Origin: Irpex lacteus
Taxonomy: Eukaryota; Basidiomycota; Agaricomycetes; Polyporales; Irpicaceae
Length of the DNA stretch: 25,155 bases
Assembly: GCA_001986395.2 (NCBI GenBank)
Contig: MQVO02000128.1
Span: 1-25,155 of the forward strand
Direction: 5' to 3'
Shown: positions 20,749-25,155 of the stretch, piece after piece
How positions within the stretch are numbered: position 1 is the first letter of the stretch
Layout of the letters: the number at the start of each line of letters is the position of its first letter
Translations under genes and position numbers: made by a program
Notes under the pieces: generated by a model
Databases searched by the model: none
What the model was told of the DNA's origin: nothing
What the model saw: the letters and a program-made list of their open reading frames with translations, nothing else

Positions 20749-22467
20749 ATGTCTGACATTGAACTCTACAGTCAAGCAGGCCCGTCACACCAAAGGCGGG
20801 CTTCCGAAATCATCGATGTAGATGCCCTCCCAGACGAAATTGCCGCTGGACCAAGCTCCTCAACAGCAACACGACGATCTCAGTCTGTTTCTCTCTCAAA
20901 CTCACCTCCAGTCCACGGACGTCCGCCAGCCAGGCGTCAGCGCGTTGTATATGTCATCGACAGTGACGACGACGAGGCAGCGCCTCGTCCACTATCAGGT
21001 GTGTGAAGGCGCTTTGTCCTAATTAGTGGCGCGTCCTCACCCAGCACAGGAGCTTCGCGTAGGAGATTATTTTCGCCTCCCGCTCCTGCAGCGCAGCACC
21101 ACACCATCCCTCCTGTGCCTGCACTTCCCAGACGGTATTCAAGACATCCTTCTCATGCAAATCAGCCCCCCGTAATCATTCCTAATCATGCTCCATTCGC
21201 ATTTGAGGTTCAGCTTGATCAACGACCTCCCAGCCCTCAACCTCCGGTACTTCCTCCTCGAGGTGCACCTCGCTCGCACCATCAGCCTGCCCTAGGGCTG
21301 GGAGGTGCGCTCCTTGCTTTAAATCGGCGAGAAACAGAGAACAGACAGCGCGCGCAAGAGGCTCAGCAGGGACGCCAATTCCGCCCGTTCGGCGTTATCG
21401 CGGACACTATTATGCATTACTTCGGTGCACGACCAGAGCCGCCTCCCGGACACGTCCCATACTTGGACTTTGCCGACTTCATGGAGGCTGACTGGGGTGA
21501 TGATCCGTGGGACGGTGAATGGCTTCCCGAAGGACATCGACACAATGGGAACTTCGGGTTCCCAAAGACAGCTCCTAAGCCCCCTGCCTGGATTCCCTCC
21601 TATACACATCCCGGAGAGCCACAGCCAGGTTTTACCTTCCACTTCGAATCGAAACCTGCGAAGACCCCACCTGCAACTGTTCTCGTGATACACGATGATG
21701 GTCACGTCACCGAATCAGCTAATAGTCCACCTGCACCTGAGCAGCAGCCCACTCTCGTCTGTGCTCGTTGTTTGGATCCGCTCGTCATGTCAGGTCAAGG
21801 TGGTCCTGAATTATCGGGCGAGGAGGCGAAGAAACTTCGTGTGTGGGCTTTGAGATGTGGTCACATGCTCGACGGGAAGTGTATCGGAGAACTTATGCGC
21901 CCGGAGTATATCATTCAGGACAAGACTGTACCTGAGATTGCAGGAAAGACTCTAAAACGGTCATATAGTAGTGGCAAGAGCAGAATTGTCGCTGTACCTG
22001 CTGATCGCAAGGGCAAGAGAAAGGCAGTCGAACGAGATCCATCCATGGGCGACTTGGGCCTTGACCTTCTAATGACGGATGATACGTCTATGCGATCCCG
22101 TTTGCGTCCTCGCGGAAATCGCTCACTCGCCTCGGTAGCCATGAACGACGTCTCCATGGCTTCAGTCGCCTCGACTCCTGCTCAACCTGTACCGCCGGCT
22201 ACACGCTCCACGCGCCCTGTACGTCCACTCCCACGGCGTGGTACGACCGGCGCCAGCAGTTCAGTTCAGATGGAAACATCCAATGCGAACTTGTCCAAGC
22301 CCAAGGCGAAGGGTAAAGGCAGGGCTCGGAAGCCCGTGGTCGAAGCGAGACACGAGTGGTTCTGTCCTGTAGCCGGGTGCTGCAAGGAGCATGGCAGTGT
22401 GCGAATGCGTGGCGAGGAAGAGTGGAAGATGGACGATGCTATTGGTGCTATCGCGTTGTACGTTTAG
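20749..22467 (+). CDS. Large disordered protein with a split RING-like zinc domain
   Basis: Two exons, 20749-20998 and 21050-22467 (51-nt intron), give 555 residues. Residues 1 to about 320 are mostly low-complexity: Ser-rich start, an acidic SDDDEAAP patch, and Pro-rich stretches around an ordered-looking block (GVIADTIMHYFG, YLDFADFMEADWGDDPWDG). The zinc-like part has CARCLDPL (C321, C324), LRCGH (C353, H355) and C361. The next candidate ligands lie in WFCPVAGCC at C522 and C527 (or C528) with H531 after them. Between the two halves are about 160 residues rich in Lys/Arg and Ser, including KGKRKAVER and KPKAKGKGRARK, which look like nuclear localisation signals. The layout suggests a RING-type E3 ligase or RING-like nuclear protein with a long insertion; that is inference. 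The ATG at 20749 follows an in-frame longer start (20542) judged less likely. Confidence 0.75.
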
Positions 22468-23346
22468 AGGTTGTGGTCTCCTGGTTTCAAGACTTGGTCT
22501 CGCAGCTCTCAGCCGCAGTTGGTGGCGAATTGTGGTGTTCTGCAATATAATGCGGTTGTCTCACCTGTTATGGTATAAAGCGTGCATCAAGTCCCACAGC
22601 TACCTCCGTATGCGGTGCGTCTCATATCCTTTTGTGCATTTCTGAGCTGACTACTTGGAGTCTTTCATGGACGCGGATTCTGCTGTGCTGATATTTTGAG
22701 CAATCATCTCGCCAGGACTGGATTGTGCGACCCTCTTGCGGTCACCATGCATACGCTGAATGTGTCGTTGCCCTTGACGACGCACTACACTTGCATTGCT
22801 ATGAGTACCAGTAAGTGGCCCTACGATCGGACCGTCAGCCGATGATTGGGTTTGGCGAACTACACAAGTCTGGACCGCCATGCTCTTACCACGACCACCA
22901 TTGCCTGCAGCCCGACATATCTCATACAGAATATTCTTTCTATGTAATCGTTGTTACCACGCTCGAGGGTGGATGGACGCAGGGTGGCTGGCTCTCGCGA
23001 TTCGACGGCTAACATGATTTTCAACTTTAAAATTGCTGTTTCAGCCCTTGGCTGACAATGGTCGTCGAGTTGGTTATGGCATCGGCTGCCGATGAAAGGT
23101 ATATATGGATACCCGACCGGGCGGATGAATGGATAGAGTTAGAGGCCAGCCTCGTTTCCTGCGTAAGGACAATGTTCATTGCTGACGCGTACCCAACTGT
23201 TTGTCCTGGCCTCCTCCACGTTCCTAGTCAGCTGCAGCTTTATCTCGGGCTTCCCCTTCTCATCTTCCTCTGCTCTTTACTTGACTCCTTGAGGTCTTTC
23301 CCTTCCTATCTCTCTACTACCTTCACGACAGTTACGCTGTGACGCC
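22468..23346. other. Intergenic region upstream of the Cys4-knuckle gene
   Basis: 880 bp between tandem plus-strand genes. A 76-codon minus-strand frame (22881-22651) and a 94-codon plus-strand frame (23058-23342) are open but lack known motifs. The last about 90 bp are strongly pyrimidine-rich. No repeat or RNA gene is seen. Confidence 0.35.
23251..23327 (+). promoter_or_regulatory. Pyrimidine-rich tract before the start of the Cys4-knuckle gene
   Basis: A run dominated by C and T (for example TTCCCCTTCTCATCTTCCTC) ends about 20 bp before the ATG at 23347. CT-rich blocks at this position are frequent near transcription starts of filamentous-fungal genes. Confidence 0.45.
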
Positions 23347-24836
23347 ATGACCACCGAAGCTGCCACTCCTGACGCGAGTCCTATAAGGGTTTGGAGGGCC
23401 ACAGAGAAACGGCTGCAGAACGTGAGTACCACAACCCAGCTCTTCTCATGCCTAGTCATCTAATCTTTGACATGTAGCTTAAACGATGGGCATCTATGCC
23501 CCTTAAACAGATTGCACCCCCGAACAGGCCTCTCTTCCAGTGCCCCACCTGCGGCTTCGTGAACTCTCGGGGCGAACTGTGCCTTCAGTGCACGCGGTCG
23601 GGATGTGCGCGCATGACCGACCAGAATGGGTCTGTGAAACGCCGTCGAGTGAGCGCGCCTCAGCCATTGAACGATGTCCAGAAGGAGCAGCTTCGCAAGA
23701 TTCAACAACGGCTCACCAGTACCCTGTACAAGCCCACACAAGAACAGGCTTCCAGAAGTGTGGACGCATTCGCTCTGTACCGTCCCGAAACTACGACCTT
23801 GAGGAAGAAGAGGCGTCGCGATGCGGCTGTGCTCTCTATAGGTGACGTAGCTGCTGCTGCACACTTGGTACGTAAAGCTTTAGCAATGGGGCCCACCAAT
23901 ACTTATCATCATATTATACAGAGCCCGGAGGCTAACTTCTACGTGCGATCGATCATCGTCACCCGTACTGAGCACGTGGAAGCATCTTCTCCCTCCTCTC
24001 TAGTTAAGCCCGACCCTACGGACCCGAACACACCTGAATTAGAACAGCAGAAGACGTCGCCACCAATCTGCACCCCCACGCATAGCCCTCAACGAACTTT
24101 AAGACGCAAGCAACGCTTCTCGCTGAGCCGTCAACGGTCTATGGGTGCTTCACTCCGAAGCAGGACCGGTTTCCGGCTCTCAAAGATTGCTCCCAACGAG
24201 GCCACTAACATACCACCAACACCGCTCAATTCTCCTGCTGTTATCGCTCAGGGTGATTCTACCGCCGCAACCACGAACCCTCTTCCCAGCTTGGATCGTG
24301 TATTCAGTGCAGTACCTTTAGGATCCCCTTCACGTCCATTCTACACGGCAATTAGGAAGTCTTCTCCCTATACAATTCTTTCCACCAACCCTCACGCTTT
24401 ATCCCGTGTCGGTACCCCTAATTCGGAATACACTTTACTCGGTCATCCTCGTGCTCGTTCACTCGATTTGCAACCCTCGTTCGACTTTGGAGAAGGAGAT
24501 AACCCCATATCTTCATACTTCTGTCGTCCGTATGCCGTTGACATCTCTTCTGGTGCAGCCACTGGTTGTTCTGTTAGTGGAGAGATCGAGCTGAGGATGG
24601 CTTTGGCTCGAAGGAACACCATTGGCGGGTCTGCGGAGCACCCAGAGTACCGGTTCGAGTACACTCAAGCTGCTACTACTAGTGGCGGTAAGAGAGGATC
24701 CGGGGTTAAGTTGAGGGTGAAGAAGATTGGACAGGGATTGAGGAACCTCGTGTTCTTGAGGAGGCCTTCATCCCCATCCTGGCTTGATCTATCCTTTGGC
24801 AATCGTTGCCCAATGGTTGAGGATCACTATCCATGA
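23347..24836 (+). CDS. Unrecognised protein with N-terminal CxxC-x9-CxxC knuckle
   Basis: Exon 1 is 23347-23421; exon 2 runs from 23478 and is open to 24836 (477 residues). A perfect-looking intron at 23868-23921 (GTACGT donor, TACAG acceptor, 54 nt, in frame) is probably removed, giving 459 residues. The N-terminus has a zinc-ribbon-like Cys4 at C47, C50, C60, C63 (CPTCGFVN ... LCLQC), followed by basic KRRR and RKKRRR clusters suited to nuclear import. The rest is Ser/Thr/Pro-rich and likely disordered, with an ordered-looking C-terminal block containing SSYFCRP, ELRMALARRNTIGG and VKLRVKKIGQGLRNLVFLRR. No family is recognised; a nuclear regulatory role is only a guess. The start follows a CT-rich leader and is the first ATG in frame with the spliced product. 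Confidence 0.7.
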
Positions 24837-25155
24837 CTACCTCGCGAACGTTTCCTCATCATCCCCGTCTGCTTCATTTATCCCTTTGCATTTACGCTTT
24901 CACGATCTGTCTTGCATCACCCATCATGTTAGTATTTGATACCACGATCTCATAGAACGACACGATACCCTGTACGTCTATACCCTGTTTTGTTATGACA
25001 ACTATGACTATATCCATGATTTCTTTGACTGACGGGGACTTGTACTGAGACTCGACGGTGGCCTACAGCCGATTGGTCCGTCCAAATTTGGTAGTGTAAA
25101 GGCTTTGTGGCGCTTCCCAAGCGCTGGCCAGGCTGTCGCTCTCGAGATCTCAGGC
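24837..25155. other. 3' flank of the Cys4-knuckle gene
   Basis: About 320 bp to the window edge. It should contain the 3' UTR of the preceding gene. Nothing else is recognisable, and the region may continue into another gene outside the window. Confidence 0.35.

Noticed and set aside
22651..22881. 76-codon minus-strand frame upstream of the Cys4-knuckle gene
   Set aside because: Considered as a small gene because of its Gln/Arg-rich sequence; no family, no supported splice partner.
1..25155. Secondary-metabolite cluster, CRISPR array or bacterial-type operon
   Set aside because: The enzymes present (aminotransferase, aldo/keto reductase) lack a core synthase nearby, no spaced repeats occur, and the gene structure is eukaryotic.

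Overview
This is a gene-dense stretch of a fungal nuclear genome, almost certainly a basidiomycete and probably an Agaricomycete. The genes are split by many short GT-AG introns (mostly 45-70 nt, often with GTAAGT or GTACGT donors), two coding exons are under 25 nt, G+C is near 50%, and the protein set (Gti1/Pac2, Get4, Tsc13, Arv1, Tfb2, HSBP1) is fungal. All exon models were assembled by hand from splice signals and family conservation; no transcript or database search was available.

Layout, left to right. (1) 401-2395 (+): TFIIH subunit Tfb2/p52, recognisable over nearly its whole length but carrying at least three apparent one-base insertions. (2) 2701-4187 (-): a WOPR (Gti1/Pac2) transcription factor, convergent with Tfb2. 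(3) 4188-9109: about 4.9 kb with no recognisable gene, between the divergent starts of the WOPR gene and an HSBP1 homologue. (4) 9110-9597 (+): HSBP1. (5) 9992-11614 (-): Get4. (6) 11794-13113: a non-autonomous DNA transposon with two 388-bp inverted arms that read as identical, a 544-bp centre, and a 9-bp target-site duplication, inserted about 180 bp upstream of Get4 and 90 bp past Tsc13. (7) 13203-14442 (-): Tsc13 enoyl reductase. (8) 14618-14706 (+): intron-containing tRNA-Trp(CCA). (9) 14861-16379 (-): Arv1. (10) 16747-18291 (+): a PLP aminotransferase, divergent from Arv1. (11) 18406-19643 (-): an aldo/keto reductase. (12) 20749-22467 (+): a large disordered protein with a split RING-like domain. 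(13) 23347-24836 (+): an unrecognised protein with an N-terminal Cys4 knuckle.

Get4, Tsc13 and Arv1 lie next to each other on the same strand and all act at the endoplasmic reticulum (tail-anchored protein delivery, very-long-chain fatty acid elongation, sterol/GPI lipid handling). Each has its own intergenic space, so co-regulation is only a possibility. The most notable structure is the long-inverted-repeat transposon with its clear 9-bp duplication; next are the frame-disrupted Tfb2 gene and two 54-nt in-frame introns whose retention would not stop translation.
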